This document shows positions 27,601 through 34,788 of a stretch of DNA of 64,000 nucleotides, one piece after another. Each line of letters begins with the position of its first letter. Position 1 is the stretch's first letter. The notes beneath the pieces are model-generated. The model worked only from the letters and a program-made list of their open reading frames with translations, had not been told where the DNA came from and ran no database searches. The position numbers and the translations under genes were made by a program. Origin of the DNA: Sulfuritalea sp. (GTDB lineage: Bacteria > Pseudomonadota > Gammaproteobacteria > Burkholderiales > Rhodocyclaceae); contig NZ_JAFLDR010000014.1 of the NCBI RefSeq assembly GCF_017302275.1, positions 40,932 to 104,931 of the forward strand. The letters are read 5' to 3'.

Positions 27601-29254
27601 TCAGGATGTTGAAGTTCTGCTGGCAGGAATACTGCATCGGGTCGCCGCCCATGCCCGAGTTGATGCCGTCCGTCTTGGCCGCGAAATAGCGTCCACCGCG
27701 CGCCAGGGCCTCGCGCAGGGGCGTGCCGCCGTTGGTCGTCTGCGAGTAGAGCATGTTGAACCAGGTGGCTTTGTGCGTCGTGTCGTAATCCTGGATGGCC
27801 TGGAATTTCGTGTTGCTGACCGGATTGTTCGGATTGATGGTGAGGAAACCGATACGCTTGGAATCCGTCATGCCGACGAAGGCACGGCCGGCGGCGGACT
27901 TCATCATGTTCATCCGGTTCTTGTAGTAGCTGTACCAGTTGGCGAAGTTCTGGCGTTCGTCGGCATCGGAAGCATCAACAACGCTGTCGCCGTTGAGGTC
28001 GGCAGTAGCCAGCCCGGAGGTCGAGGTGACCGGTACCTTGCGCCACAGGGCCGTCTTGCCCAGCCCGGCGCAGGTCGCGGTGGTGGTCGTTCCGTCGGTG
28101 CAGTACTCGGCAATGGTGCGGTAATGGGTGGCGTTCCATGCCATCAGCGCCCCGCTCAGGCGGCAATCCACCGCGTTATTGTTGCCGGTCCAGGCGTGCG
28201 CACCCTGGGGCCCGGTGTAGCTGGGTGTGCAGGATGTCACGTAATTGGTGCTGGTACCCTCGACCTGGCACTCGGTGCGATTCGCGCCGGTCGAAACCTC
28301 GGTACAGGTCGATACGTTGCCCCATGCGCTCCACGACGCCCCCGAGTCCGTCGAAGTTCTGCCCTGCAACTGGGCGATGCGCCGGTAGTTTCCCGGGTTG
28401 GTGGCCAGGGCGACGGTGAAGGATCGAGCCGTGGGTACGGTCGCCACCGTGAATTGGCCACTATAGCCTGATGGAGTGGTAAAGACACCGACCTCCTGCC
28501 CCACCGACAGGTTGTGATCGGCAGTGGTTTCGTAGGTGGCGACGCCGCCGGCGTAGGTGGCACGCTTCAGGGTGAAGGTCGGCGTCAGCAACACGTTGCA
28601 ATCCCCGGTGTTGGGCTTCAGCGTGGTCGCGCCCAGGTATCGCCAGTAATAGGCGGGTTGCGCGGCGTCGAAGCGACTTGTGCCGGCATTGGACTCGATG
28701 TTGGAATTGACGAAGGCGCGAAAGGACGTGCTGAGGTCGAGCGTCGCGCCGGCACTGGCGACCGTTGCGACACGACACTGCCGCCGACTGGAGCCGGTGG
28801 TGTCTTCCGTGCAACTCGCCGCCGCAGCCCAGGCGGTCCAGGTCACCCCGGAATCCGACGAAGTGCGGGTTTCCCGACCCTTGTAGGCGCCGAAGCCATC
28901 CTCGTACGCGGCCGTAAAGGCTGTCGGCGCCGCCGCATTGACGTCGAGACCGGTGCTGGTCGTCGGCACCACGTAGCGGGTATTCGGGTTGTAGTACATG
29001 GTGTTGCACGAACTGTGGCGGAAGCCGATACGGTCTTCGCGATTCGACATCGCATCCGGCATGAAACGCCAGTTCATCGAGCCCGAATCGTCGAGCGTGA
29101 ACAGGATGTTGGGCTTGACTTCTGCGGTGGACAGGCTGGAAAGCGGACTGTTGCTGATGTCGGTCTCGGCGGCTTGCAGCGGGATGCCCCCAGCCAGGGA
29201 GAGGGCGAACAGCAGCGTCAATGACCGCAATGGGTGTGTCTTCGACTGGAACAT
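21677..29254 (-). CDS. pilY1: giant PilY1-type pilus tip adhesin
   Basis: At 2525 residues this is about twice the usual PilY1 length. Residues 1-28 are a signal peptide. DDSGSM at 55-60 is the metal-ion site of a von Willebrand A-like domain. DLNGDSVVDASD near 420 is a calcium loop. Residues about 635-772 are some ten copies of a 13-residue unit of the form QLQYQSMIQSKTG. Residues about 790-1340 are Cys-rich repeats, three of them exactly 116 residues apart. Three H-x-F/L ... SG beta modules follow or precede them. From about 1985 the family's C-terminal beta-propeller appears (GDIVNAQPVFVKGP, YASANDGMLHAI, WRTVLVSGMNKGGKGYFALDVT). It would sit at the pilus tip and bind surfaces or calcium. 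ATG 29254 gives the signal peptide. Confidence 0.93.
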   Translation of the reverse strand: MFQSKTHPLRSLTLLFALSLAGGIPLQAAETDISNSPLSSLSTAEVKPNILFTLDDSGSMNWRFMPDAMSNREDRIGFRHSSCNTMYYNPNTRYVVPTTSTGLDVNAAAPTAFTAAYEDGFGAYKGRETRTSSDSGVTWTAWAAAASCTEDTTGSSRRQCRVATVASAGATLDLSTSFRAFVNSNIESNAGTSRFDAAQPAYYWRYLGATTLKPNTGDCNVLLTPTFTLKRATYAGGVATYETTADHNLSVGQEVGVFTTPSGYSGQFTVATVPTARSFTVALATNPGNYRRIAQLQGRTSTDSGASWSAWGNVSTCTEVSTGANRTECQVEGTSTNYVTSCTPSYTGPQGAHAWTGNNNAVDCRLSGALMAWNATHYRTIAEYCTDGTTTTATCAGLGKTALWRKVPVTSTSGLATADLNGDSVVDASDADERQNFANWYSYYKNRMNMMKSAAGRAFVGMTDSKRIGFLTINPNNPVSNTKFQAIQDYDTTHKATWFNMLYSQTTNGGTPLREALARGGRYFAAKTDGINSGMGGDPMQYSCQQNFNILTTDGYWNGNGGVKLDGTTAMDNQDGLLEELDAYRSAGSKYQMSPRPIYDGASTTFMWNTARLFYQLNNSCPMQEKKLAQEQGRLGQWQQQTSQLQKTTGQVQYRTDLQIKTGPLEYQSMIQSKTGQLQYSTDLESRTGALEYQSMIQSKTGQLEYTTNLQSRVGALQYQSMIQSKTGQLQYTTNLQRKRGQLQYQSKIQSKTGQLQYQSKIESRTGQLQRRTLISFFPAIVWSAWSPAATCTPAILATECRIDPGASFIKAHSCTSTFDGTTWSGDAAAVECATNAAFDGNWDSIASCTPGADVTCRVNASFVKAHSCTSTFNGITWGGNAAAVECNNTGVLDGAWTNISTCTPSSDVSCQINAAWAYRSYGGTCTSTVSGATWTGDSLATDCQIVGFNPTWTNRSTCDTTTPNAQCRVNGSFVKAHSCGTTLSGTNWTGDAAAVECNNTGVLDGTWDPIASCTPSGNVSCRVDPTPAWAYVTAYAPTCTSTVSGPTWTSSGGNATECQTAAFNPAGWTARATCDTATPNVQCRVNAAFTKAHSCTTTLSGTNWTGNNNAVECNNTGVLDGTWDPIASCTPSSDVFCRINPTPAWAYVTAYAPTCTSTVTGPTWTSSGGNATECRAIAFNPVGWTNRATCDTATPNVQCRVNAAFTKAHSCTTTLSGTNWTGDNNAVECNNTSVLDGTWDPIASCTPSSDVFCRVNGTFADVTQGSPTCTSTISGPTWTSSGGIATDCSTAGGFSAWVNASTCTESTNFQCRVNGPTVGVQPTVPLDLTSAPCNAQTRSGSPGSYVYTGNAAANYCETVATAPYVDVAYACSPDPIHDVNGFTTECQLRDPTAWTNTASCVMNATTDCRRVDSTGWVAADNCVVVAVPDDTGQTTDCRATGATGFKLERKGEITSQAYSGPNQGGTALGGATVNLEASWSDAVPGTCFAAAPAVPATASVTGEGPPTPPEGCLSGSQVWPCETYSSGLGGLSANVASATWTPPGDDPVADPSFATFTTTADHPFLAGHSVTVAGGTNSFFRGNFQVVEVPDATHFKVLMADNPGATAHTGGTAALFSGSSNSLADVAQYFYKTDLRNASLSNCTGVLGTSVCDDNVPSTGSGNEDDRANWQHMTTFTMGLGLDGSLISSPTYRTDQCMAKAVTGATWAANVVTVTTSAAHGFQANQTVTLSGGSVAAYRGQFRITTVPSTTTFRFALTTNPGVGVFGAGTATLCPDFVRLRDGTINWPVPVADSATALDDLWHAAVNGRGQYFSASNPDSVVTSLAEALAGINARVAAAAAAATSNLEPVAGDNFAYTAKYKTQAWTGDLEAREINLNTGAVSGTVIWSAQAKLDDMTRTACDNRTIKLFRAGATDNMVDFKWDSYGCDAGGAPTGVAVTTLDLAEQAHFGAANVALLSQYPNYGTGVGVTVDQRTPAAGANLVNYLRGQRGKEGFSSGPPVTNTDLNKLYRTRENVLGDIVNAQPVFVKGPFAEYDDPGYALFKSVNLTRSPIVYASANDGMLHAIKAGDTIIDPDGGKEAWAFMPSMVLPNLYKLASEAYASQHVYSVDGTPVVGDVYNPDTSSWRTVLVSGMNKGGKGYFALDVTNPAAPVALWEFKHDAGNCVTVDATTKAPATDQFSDCHIGYTFNNPIITKLRAPDGRWVVIVTSGYNNVNSPAAPGDGIGYLYVLEAMTGKILFKISTGEGSAADPSGLNHISAWSVNPLRDNTAERIYGGDLHGNVWRFDINDALNAAGREATLVAQVVDPSGVGQPISTRPELAEVGGEAYVYVGTGRYLGPTDLATTQTNSVWALRDTLGATALTDLRTNLRKMVITTHGSGTAAFRTNGCTANCSSADGWFVDLPDSGERISIDMKLQLGTLVVASNVPETNACNIGGYAWLNYFNNGTGEAIKNSADLAVGRRLVGAGGSESLAVGLNIVRLPSGKTVVIATTSAAQQLTVEAPFDVAPPTGKRVSWREIVQ
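25500..26543 (-). repeat. 348 bp near-identical coding repeats in pilY1
   Basis: The phrase ACGTCNGAACTCGGCGTGCA, or a close variant, recurs at 25500, 25848 and 26196, exactly 348 bases apart (116 codons). More diverged, shorter units continue to about 26880. Each unit codes an ASCTPSSDVFCR-type Cys-rich module. I saw no frame-breaking change. Confidence 0.85.
26940..27350 (-). repeat. 39 bp coding repeat array in pilY1
   Basis: About ten 39-base units, each coding 13 residues ending in Gly (LQYQSMIQSKTGQ pattern). Two alternating types give the best match every 78 bases, for example the CGGTCTTGCTCTGGATCATG phrase. The product should be a long Gln-rich helix or coiled coil. Confidence 0.85.
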
Positions 29255-29268
29255 GGCGATTCTCCTGG

Positions 29269-29943
29269 TCAGTACAGGACTACCTGGGTGTACACCACCG
29301 TATTGGTGGGCCCCAGGACGCGCGAGGTCACGCGGAAATAAGGTTGCGAGGTATTCGACAGCGGTTGGGTGCCGTAACTCACGGCACTCTTGGAACCGCC
29401 GGAACTGGCGGAACCGATCGTCACGCATTGCTGGTTGGCGGCATTGATCCCGCCCGGTGTTTCGCACAGGCGATGGATCACGTAGCGGATTTCGTTGCCA
29501 CCGCCGTCATTGGCACTTGCCACCACGGAGTTGGCCCAGTTGTAGGTGAGCGGGTCGAACTCGGACGGCGCCGGCGTGCTGCCACAGTCGTCGGGCGTGC
29601 CGTCGTTGTTGGCGTCGGGCACACCCAGCGGATTGAGGGTGGTATTGCACCAGCCCGGAAAGTACCAGTTGGCCGTGCTGCCCTGCTCCAGGCCGCCCGC
29701 CGTCTGTGCCACCAGCCAGCTTCGCGCGGTTTCGATGCCGCGGTCGGCCGCCACCGTGGCGGTACGCTTGAAGCTCAGGTTGCGGGCGACGATCAGGCCA
29801 CTGCCGATCTGGCGATAGAGCGCGATGCCGGCCAGGGTCATGGCGATCAGCATGATCAGGGCCAGCAGCAGCACCACGCCGCGCTGGCCGCGGGATATTC
29901 CCTGCGGATGGTCGTTATGGGTTTTCAATCCGAGATCCCCCAC
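29269..29943 (-). CDS. pilX: type IV pilus assembly protein PilX
   Basis: This 224-residue protein has the PilX-type N terminus: a short basic leader (SRGQRG), then VVLLLALIMLIAMTLAGIALYRQ, the pilin helix without the usual Glu at position 5. RNLSFKRTATVAADRGIETARSWL is the conserved continuation. Four cysteines may form two disulphides. PilX is a minor pilin that helps to start pilus assembly with FimT, PilV, PilW and PilY1. The ATG overlaps the end of pilW by 19 bases; a TTG start at the pilW stop is an alternative. pilY1 follows after 14 bases. Confidence 0.88.
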   Translation of the reverse strand: MGDLGLKTHNDHPQGISRGQRGVVLLLALIMLIAMTLAGIALYRQIGSGLIVARNLSFKRTATVAADRGIETARSWLVAQTAGGLEQGSTANWYFPGWCNTTLNPLGVPDANNDGTPDDCGSTPAPSEFDPLTYNWANSVVASANDGGGNEIRYVIHRLCETPGGINAANQQCVTIGSASSGGSKSAVSYGTQPLSNTSQPYFRVTSRVLGPTNTVVYTQVVLY

Positions 29944-31109
29944 ACCACGTTGCGCAGCGGAATCACCGTTTCATAAACGCGATAACGATAGCGCCGCCAG
30001 TCGTTCGCGTTGCCGGGGGTGCTGTCCGCCGTTCCATCGATATTGGTCATGCCGAACGCGCCGCCGGCCCAGGTAGGAGCCGCCGCCGTCACATTGACTT
30101 GCTCGAACTGCTGGCTGCGCGCCAGCAGGCCGATGCGGATCGCGCGCAACTGGACCCAGGCCGCCGTCGTCGCCGGCGTGGTCGAGGTCCACTCGCCGGC
30201 GGCGAGGGTGCCGTCGTTGTTGGCGTCGATGCCGTATTCCGCCTGCAGGTCGATTACACCCTCGGCAACCTCGGTCGCGGTGACCTGATTGGCAAGCGTG
30301 TTGGTAAAGGTCAGAAAGCGGCGGTTGGTGATCCGGTAAACATTGAGTTGGGGCGAGGTGCCCATGTTGAAAACCGCGCCCGTCAGGCCAACGCCCTGGA
30401 TCGTGCCGTTGTTGAAACGCGCCGTGCCCGTGTTGTTGTGGAACTTCCCCTGCAGCGCGGCGAGTTGCGCCGGCGTCAGTGCGGCGGCGGCGACCGAAGC
30501 CGCGACGTTGGCATTGTTGGTGTAGTTGGTGTAGGCCGTCCCATTGGCGAAATCGATGCTCAGGCCGTCGGCATTGGCGTTGCCGGTGGCCTCGAACAGG
30601 CCGCACACGGCATTGCCGGCATCCGCCGCGATCAGCATATCGCCGCTGCGCACGCCGGTGCGGGTATTCATCCGGATCGCCGCGCCGGTGATGCTGTTGT
30701 AGGTCTGGCTGGACGACATGGTGGGTGCGCTGCCGTAGAGCACGGCGATCGTGTCCGGCAGGGTGCTGCCCACGGTGCCGTCGCCGTCGGTGATCAGCAC
30801 CGGCGCCAGCGGAAAGGTAAACAGTCCGGGCGCGGTCCGCGTGCTGTCATACGCATTGACCGTGCAGCCCATGGCCGCCGCATTGCCGAAGCCGTAGCCG
30901 GCAAGTTTGAGGTCGCGCTCCAGCGTGAACATGCCGATGCTGCCCGTCACTTGCGCATCGCTGCCCGACGCGGTGGTGCGCTTGCGCGCTTCCCACACGC
31001 TCATGGCCTGGAACATCATCACCATGCCGATCATGGCGATCGCCATGCCGACAAGGATTTCGACCAGGGTGAAGCCGGCGCCGCGGGATGGGAGGGTCTG
31101 GTTTGCCAT
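29925..31109 (-). CDS. pilW: type IV pilus assembly protein PilW
   Basis: This 394-residue minor pilin has a prepilin leader ending in GAG and then FTLVEILVGMAIAMIGMVMMFQAM, with Glu at position 5 for assembly. The RTTASGSDAQVTGSIGMFTLERDLKLAGYGFG segment is typical of PilW. The C-terminal part contains IDANNDGTLAAGEW, an EF-hand-like calcium loop, which is unusual for PilW and may bind calcium beside PilY1. ATG 31109 lies 2 bases after the pilV stop. The longer frame from 31337 is a shadow of pilV. Confidence 0.92.
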   Translation of the reverse strand: MANQTLPSRGAGFTLVEILVGMAIAMIGMVMMFQAMSVWEARKRTTASGSDAQVTGSIGMFTLERDLKLAGYGFGNAAAMGCTVNAYDSTRTAPGLFTFPLAPVLITDGDGTVGSTLPDTIAVLYGSAPTMSSSQTYNSITGAAIRMNTRTGVRSGDMLIAADAGNAVCGLFEATGNANADGLSIDFANGTAYTNYTNNANVAASVAAAALTPAQLAALQGKFHNNTGTARFNNGTIQGVGLTGAVFNMGTSPQLNVYRITNRRFLTFTNTLANQVTATEVAEGVIDLQAEYGIDANNDGTLAAGEWTSTTPATTAAWVQLRAIRIGLLARSQQFEQVNVTAAAPTWAGGAFGMTNIDGTADSTPGNANDWRRYRYRVYETVIPLRNVVWGISD

Positions 31110-31111
31110 GG

Positions 31112-31645
31112 TCAATTCACGTGGCCGATGACGCGGTGGAAACGCGGGCGGGCATCCTTCGGCCCCTGCCAGCAGACGGTGACGATAACCTGGTTGGAGA
31201 CCCCCGCATTGACCACGATCTGCTGTCGCGTGGCATCGGATGCGGGGAGCCGCGTCGCCGGATTGGTGGACACCGCGGCGACCCAGTTCGTGACCAGGGG
31301 ATTGAGGGATACGACACCGCCACCGAAGTTGCAGCAATCGGTATTGGCACTGGCATCCGTGGCCAACAAGCGGCAGGTCGTGGTACCGCCCGTCGGATTA
31401 TGGGCGAAGCCCGCCAGGGTACCGGCAACCACCGCGCCGTTCGGGTCGCGCGCGCCGAGGTTGATCTGGCCCAGGATCTGGTCCACCAGATTGCTGGCTT
31501 CGTTGCGGTACTGGGCATCCGTCTGAATCGCGATCGAACTGGCCTGCAGCGCGATCATGGCAAGAACGCCCATGAGAAAAATCACGATTCCGATCAGGGC
31601 TTCGATCATGAAGGAACCCTGTTGGCGGCGTCTGGTCATCAACAT
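31112..31645 (-). CDS. pilV: type IV pilus modification protein PilV
   Basis: This 177-residue minor pilin has the leader MLMTRRRQQG, cleaved before SFMIEALIGIVIFLMGVLAMIALQ, with Glu at position 5 of the mature form. AQYRNEASNLVDQILGQI is the conserved helix that follows. It contains cysteines at about 91, 104, 105 and 158. The start overlaps fimT by seven bases. PilV primes pilus assembly and helps recruit PilY1. Confidence 0.92.
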   Translation of the reverse strand: MLMTRRRQQGSFMIEALIGIVIFLMGVLAMIALQASSIAIQTDAQYRNEASNLVDQILGQINLGARDPNGAVVAGTLAGFAHNPTGGTTTCRLLATDASANTDCCNFGGGVVSLNPLVTNWVAAVSTNPATRLPASDATRQQIVVNAGVSNQVIVTVCWQGPKDARPRFHRVIGHVN

Positions 31646-32289
31646 CCCCTCGAATCACCGGCCGCAACGGCCGCTGCGCTCACCGCCGGATCGCACAGCC
31701 GTGCGATGCCGCCGACCGAGACGACGACACGCAGGCAGCGCACGGTGCCGGCGGGAGGCCCCGGATCGGTGACGCAGCGCGCACCGCCGTCCGGATCGTT
31801 GAACTTGAAAATGGCCGGCGCGGCGAGGGTGGTCCTGCCCAGGCCGTTGAAGACGATGTTCGCCACCGGCGCCAGGGGCGGCGGGTCGGGGTCGGTGTCG
31901 GCCGGCGGCGCGGTATCGTTGATGCGCACCGTAATGTCGGCGGTGGTGGCACGGCCCGAACCTTCGAGCCCGAACCTGCCGTCGATGAAGGTGGTGAGGT
32001 CCGCGGTTCGCACCATCCAGTTCCTGCCGGCGGTGGAGGCAACGGCGGTGCCGACGTTGGCCGTGAGCGGATCGGCCGTGGTCATCAGGAACTCGACGGC
32101 GGTGTTCATGCGCAGGGCCTCGGAGCGGGCCAGATGGATGCCGGTGAGGAAGTTTTCGGCGGCGGAGCGAAGTTTCACGTTGCGCAGGTAGCCCGAAAAG
32201 CTGGGCAGCGCCAGGGCCAGCAGAACCCCGATGATCCCGACGGCGATCACCAGCTCGACCAGCGAGAAGCCGTGATGCTTCGCTCTCAT
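31639..32289 (-). CDS. fimT: minor pilin FimT/GspH family
   Basis: This 216-residue protein begins MRAKHHG, the leader, cleaved before FSLVELVIAVGIIGVLLALALPSFSGYLRN. The GspH/FimT signature FLTGIHLARSEALRMNTAVEF follows. A proline-rich insertion, PPADTDPDPPPLAPV, lies near residues 140-155. The two C-terminal cysteine pairs are typical. ATG 32289 is directly supported by the leader; the frame upstream is a shadow of pilE. The gene follows pilE by only 4 bases. Confidence 0.93.
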   Translation of the reverse strand: MRAKHHGFSLVELVIAVGIIGVLLALALPSFSGYLRNVKLRSAAENFLTGIHLARSEALRMNTAVEFLMTTADPLTANVGTAVASTAGRNWMVRTADLTTFIDGRFGLEGSGRATTADITVRINDTAPPADTDPDPPPLAPVANIVFNGLGRTTLAAPAIFKFNDPDGGARCVTDPGPPAGTVRCLRVVVSVGGIARLCDPAVSAAAVAAGDSRGC

Positions 32290-32293
32290 GGGA

Positions 32294-32743
32294 TCAGCAA
32301 CCTCCACCCTTGGTGGTGATCCAGCAGTTCGCCGTCGCCGCCGGCCAGGTGGATGGCGCCGCGATGGTGCTGGTTCGCGCATTGGTCTGGTTGATGGTAT
32401 AGGTGAAGCCGCTCATGGAGCCGGTACCGGTGGCGGTCCAGATGTAGGTCTGGCCGTTATTGGCGGCAGCGCAAGCAAAGGTGAAGTTGGCGGTGTTCGC
32501 CACCGTGACAGTGGCAGCGCATGCCGTTGCCGCCGTGCCGTCCGTGTTGTAGAAGCGGTTGTCCTGGAAAAACTGTTCCATGCGCACCCGCGCGTCGGAC
32601 AGGCTGGCCACCGCCTCGGTGATCTTGCTACGCGTGATGTAGTCGTTGTAATTGGGCATGGCGACCGCCGCCAGGATGCCGATGATGGCCAGTACGATCA
32701 TCAGTTCGATCAGGGAAAAGCCACTGTTGTCGCGTGTTTGCAT
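32294..32743 (-). CDS. pilE: type IV pilin, PilE/PilA-like
   Basis: This 149-residue pilin has the leader MQTRDNSG, then [36 protein letters not shown], the classic type IVa pilin start with Glu5. Two cysteines near the middle and a final Cys in ITTKGGGC make the C-terminal disulphide region. It heads the minor pilin operon, whereas in many relatives pilE ends it. Whether it is the major subunit or a minor PilE cannot be decided from sequence. A GG-N10-GC sigma-54-like site lies about 90 bases upstream. Confidence 0.93.
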   Translation of the reverse strand: MQTRDNSGFSLIELMIVLAIIGILAAVAMPNYNDYITRSKITEAVASLSDARVRMEQFFQDNRFYNTDGTAATACAATVTVANTANFTFACAAANNGQTYIWTATGTGSMSGFTYTINQTNARTSTIAAPSTWPAATANCWITTKGGGC

Positions 32744-33018
32744 GGGGCACCGCCTATGGGCTGTTGAGTGACGAGTTCGATCGCAACGGGTCATGGCGGA
32801 TGCGTCGGGATCCAGACCCTCAATTTAATTCTAGGCAAGCCGTTAACCCCTGACCATAGGGGTAGCCTGATTTTTTGAGCGGTTATCCCGATCATGGCCC
32901 GGCCTGGTCGACGCACCGGCGGGCCGTTGTATCATCGCGCAGGCTGCGTTACCGGACACACGGGGTTTGGTTTCGATCTGGCGCGATTTTGTCTATGAAC
33001 AGCAGGAGGTAAGCAGCG
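32744..33018. other. divergent intergenic region between pilE and a coiled-coil protein gene
   Basis: The 275 bases hold the candidate sigma-54 site for pilE, and near 33007 AGGAGG serves the plus-strand gene. Nothing else stands out. Confidence 0.5.
32835..32850 (-). promoter_or_regulatory. candidate sigma-54 promoter of the pilus operon
   Basis: On the minus strand GGGGTTAACGGCTTGC fits the GG-N10-GC core with the TTGC box. Pilin genes are often RpoN-dependent. The GG box context is weaker than the TGGCAC consensus. Confidence 0.35.
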
Positions 33019-33399
33019 ATGTTGGGTTTTTTCAAATCGGCGTTTCGCAAGGGCAAGGAAAAAAGTCGCGACGACATGTCCGTGGACGAACTGGAACAGC
33101 AGATCGCGGCCTACGCGCCGCGCCAGAAGGAACTGCGCGACCTGCTGACGCGCGCGGGCGCGGACGAGGCGGCGCGCAACAAGTCCGTGCTCTGGCACCA
33201 GCAGATGGCCAAGCGGGTCGAAGAGGCGAATGCCAAGAGTGATTACCCGCTCGCCAACAAACTGGAAGCGGAAATCGCCGAAGCCCGCAAGCGCGCGAAG
33301 AAGATCCAGGATGGCGCGCAGGTCATGATCGACGAACTCAATTCGATCGAGGACGACATCGAACTGATGACGCGCGCGATCGACAACAAGAAGCGCTGA
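33019..33399 (+). CDS. coiled-coil protein of unknown function
   Basis: This 126-residue protein is almost wholly helical and charged: MLGFFKSAFRKGKEKSRDDM, then DELEQQIAAYAPRQKELRDLLTRAG, a middle helix and KLEAEIAEARKRAKKIQDGAQVMIDELNSIEDDIELM. It has no signal peptide, Cys or catalytic motif. A GCAGGAGGT ribosome-binding site stands 5-8 bases before the ATG. It is divergent from the pilus operon, which may be chance. The function is unknown; a scaffold or adaptor role would fit the composition. Confidence 0.82.
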   Translation: MLGFFKSAFRKGKEKSRDDMSVDELEQQIAAYAPRQKELRDLLTRAGADEAARNKSVLWHQQMAKRVEEANAKSDYPLANKLEAEIAEARKRAKKIQDGAQVMIDELNSIEDDIELMTRAIDNKKR

Positions 33400-33440
33400 A
33401 ATCCGGCAAGTCGGCCGCCGCCGGCACGGGACTACGCCTG

Positions 33441-33470
33441 TCGTGCCGTGCCGCCGGCGCCGACTTTCAT
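33441..33470 (+). repeat. dispersed GCGCCGACTTT repeat, copy 3
   Basis: Here the layout is TCGTGCCGTGCCGCC then GGCGCCGACTTTCAT. It lies in the gap before the sensor kinase gene. Confidence 0.6.
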
Positions 33471-33531
33471 GGCCGGCGGGACGGCCCCCTGCCTATAATC
33501 GCCGCTGGTTCCGCTGACGGAGGTTCCCTGA

Positions 33532-34788
33532 GTGTCGATCGCCCATGCCGCCGAGGATATCGCCGTCGCGTCCACGCGACAGCTGACCTTGTCGGCCATG
33601 GTCCTGATCGCCATCACGCTGGCGGCGACCATGGCCTTCGCGCTCTGGTCCTGGCGGCGGCGCCAGGGCCTGGCGGCACGGCGGCGCCGGGCCGAGCTTG
33701 CCCTGCGCGCCTCGGAAGGCCGCCTGCGGCAGATATCCAGCCAGTTGCCGGTCGCATTGTTCGAGTATGTCGCGACGCCCGTGCCCGCTTTCCGCTCCAT
33801 GAGCGACGGCGTGGCGCGCCTGCTGCCGGGCACGGCGGCGGCGATGCTGGCCGATCCGGAGGTGTTTTTTGCCGGCATCCACCCTGATGACCGCGCCGGA
33901 CTGGTCTGGCGCGACGCCGCGACGGCGACCACGGGCGAATTTGAATGGGTGGGTCGCAGCCTGCCGGTTGTCGACGCCCCGCGCTGGCTGCAGATCCGCG
34001 CCACCACGGAAATCACGCCCGAAGGCGAGCGCGCGGTGCATGGCGTGATTCTCGACGTGACCGCGCTGAAGCAGGCGCAGCAGGATCTGGAGCGCTCGCG
34101 CGCGGAACTGCGCCGGCTGGCCAGCCATCGCGAGGCTCGCGTGGAGCAGGAACGCGCGCGCCTGGCGCGTGAGTTCCACGACGAACTGGGGCAGGTGCTG
34201 ACTTCCGCCCGCATGCAACTGCAACTTCTCGAACGCGCCCTGCCGGCCGAAGCGTCGACCGCACGCGAGGCCGCGCACGACATCGGCACCATGATCGGGG
34301 AGGCCCACCTGAGCGTCAAGACGATCGCCTCCGACCTGCGTCCGGCGGCGCTCAACCTGGGCCTTACCGCCGCCGTCGAATGGGTCGCGGCCCGGGTGCT
34401 GGGTCCGGCCGGAATCCGCTACCACATGGCCTTCACCCAGGCCGCAGACAGGCTCGACGGCGACTACCCCATCGCGCTGTTCCGCATCGTCCAGGAATCG
34501 CTGTCCAACATCGTGCGCCACGCCGCGGCCCATGACGTGCATATCACCTTGAGCCAGGACGGGGACGGCATCTGCCTGCTGGTCGAGGATGACGGCCGCG
34601 GCTTCGACGCCGCGGCGGTGGACCACGCAACGCACTTCGGCCTGCTCGGCGTTTCGGAGCGCGTCACCGCGCTCGGCGGCACGCTGGAGATCGACAGCCG
34701 GCCCGGCCACGGCACGCGCCTCGCCGTCGCGCTGCCGCAGGTTACTCTCGATCCCCCCTCGGTCGGCGACGTGCCGGCAGCGCCATGA
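33532..34788 (+). CDS. NarX-type sensor histidine kinase with PAS domain
   Basis: This 418-residue kinase has one membrane helix (LSAMVLIAITLAATMAFALW, about 20-39), a PAS domain (about 65-185), a short coiled coil and the HisKA_3 dimerisation motif AREFHDELGQVL with phospho-acceptor His216. The ATP domain contains RIVQESLSNIVRHAAA, LLVEDDGRGFD and GLLGVSERVTALGGTLEID. It should phosphorylate the response regulator coded next; the two genes overlap as ATGA. GTG 33532 is chosen because GGAGG lies 7 bases upstream. No large periplasmic sensor exists, so the signal is probably sensed by the PAS domain. Confidence 0.92.
   Translation: MSIAHAAEDIAVASTRQLTLSAMVLIAITLAATMAFALWSWRRRQGLAARRRRAELALRASEGRLRQISSQLPVALFEYVATPVPAFRSMSDGVARLLPGTAAAMLADPEVFFAGIHPDDRAGLVWRDAATATTGEFEWVGRSLPVVDAPRWLQIRATTEITPEGERAVHGVILDVTALKQAQQDLERSRAELRRLASHREARVEQERARLAREFHDELGQVLTSARMQLQLLERALPAEASTAREAAHDIGTMIGEAHLSVKTIASDLRPAALNLGLTAAVEWVAARVLGPAGIRYHMAFTQAADRLDGDYPIALFRIVQESLSNIVRHAAAHDVHITLSQDGDGICLLVEDDGRGFDAAAVDHATHFGLLGVSERVTALGGTLEIDSRPGHGTRLAVALPQVTLDPPSVGDVPAAP

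Noticed and set aside
29255-29467. Upstream extension of pilY1
   Set aside because: These 71 codons are a shadow of pilX. The signal peptide begins at 29254.
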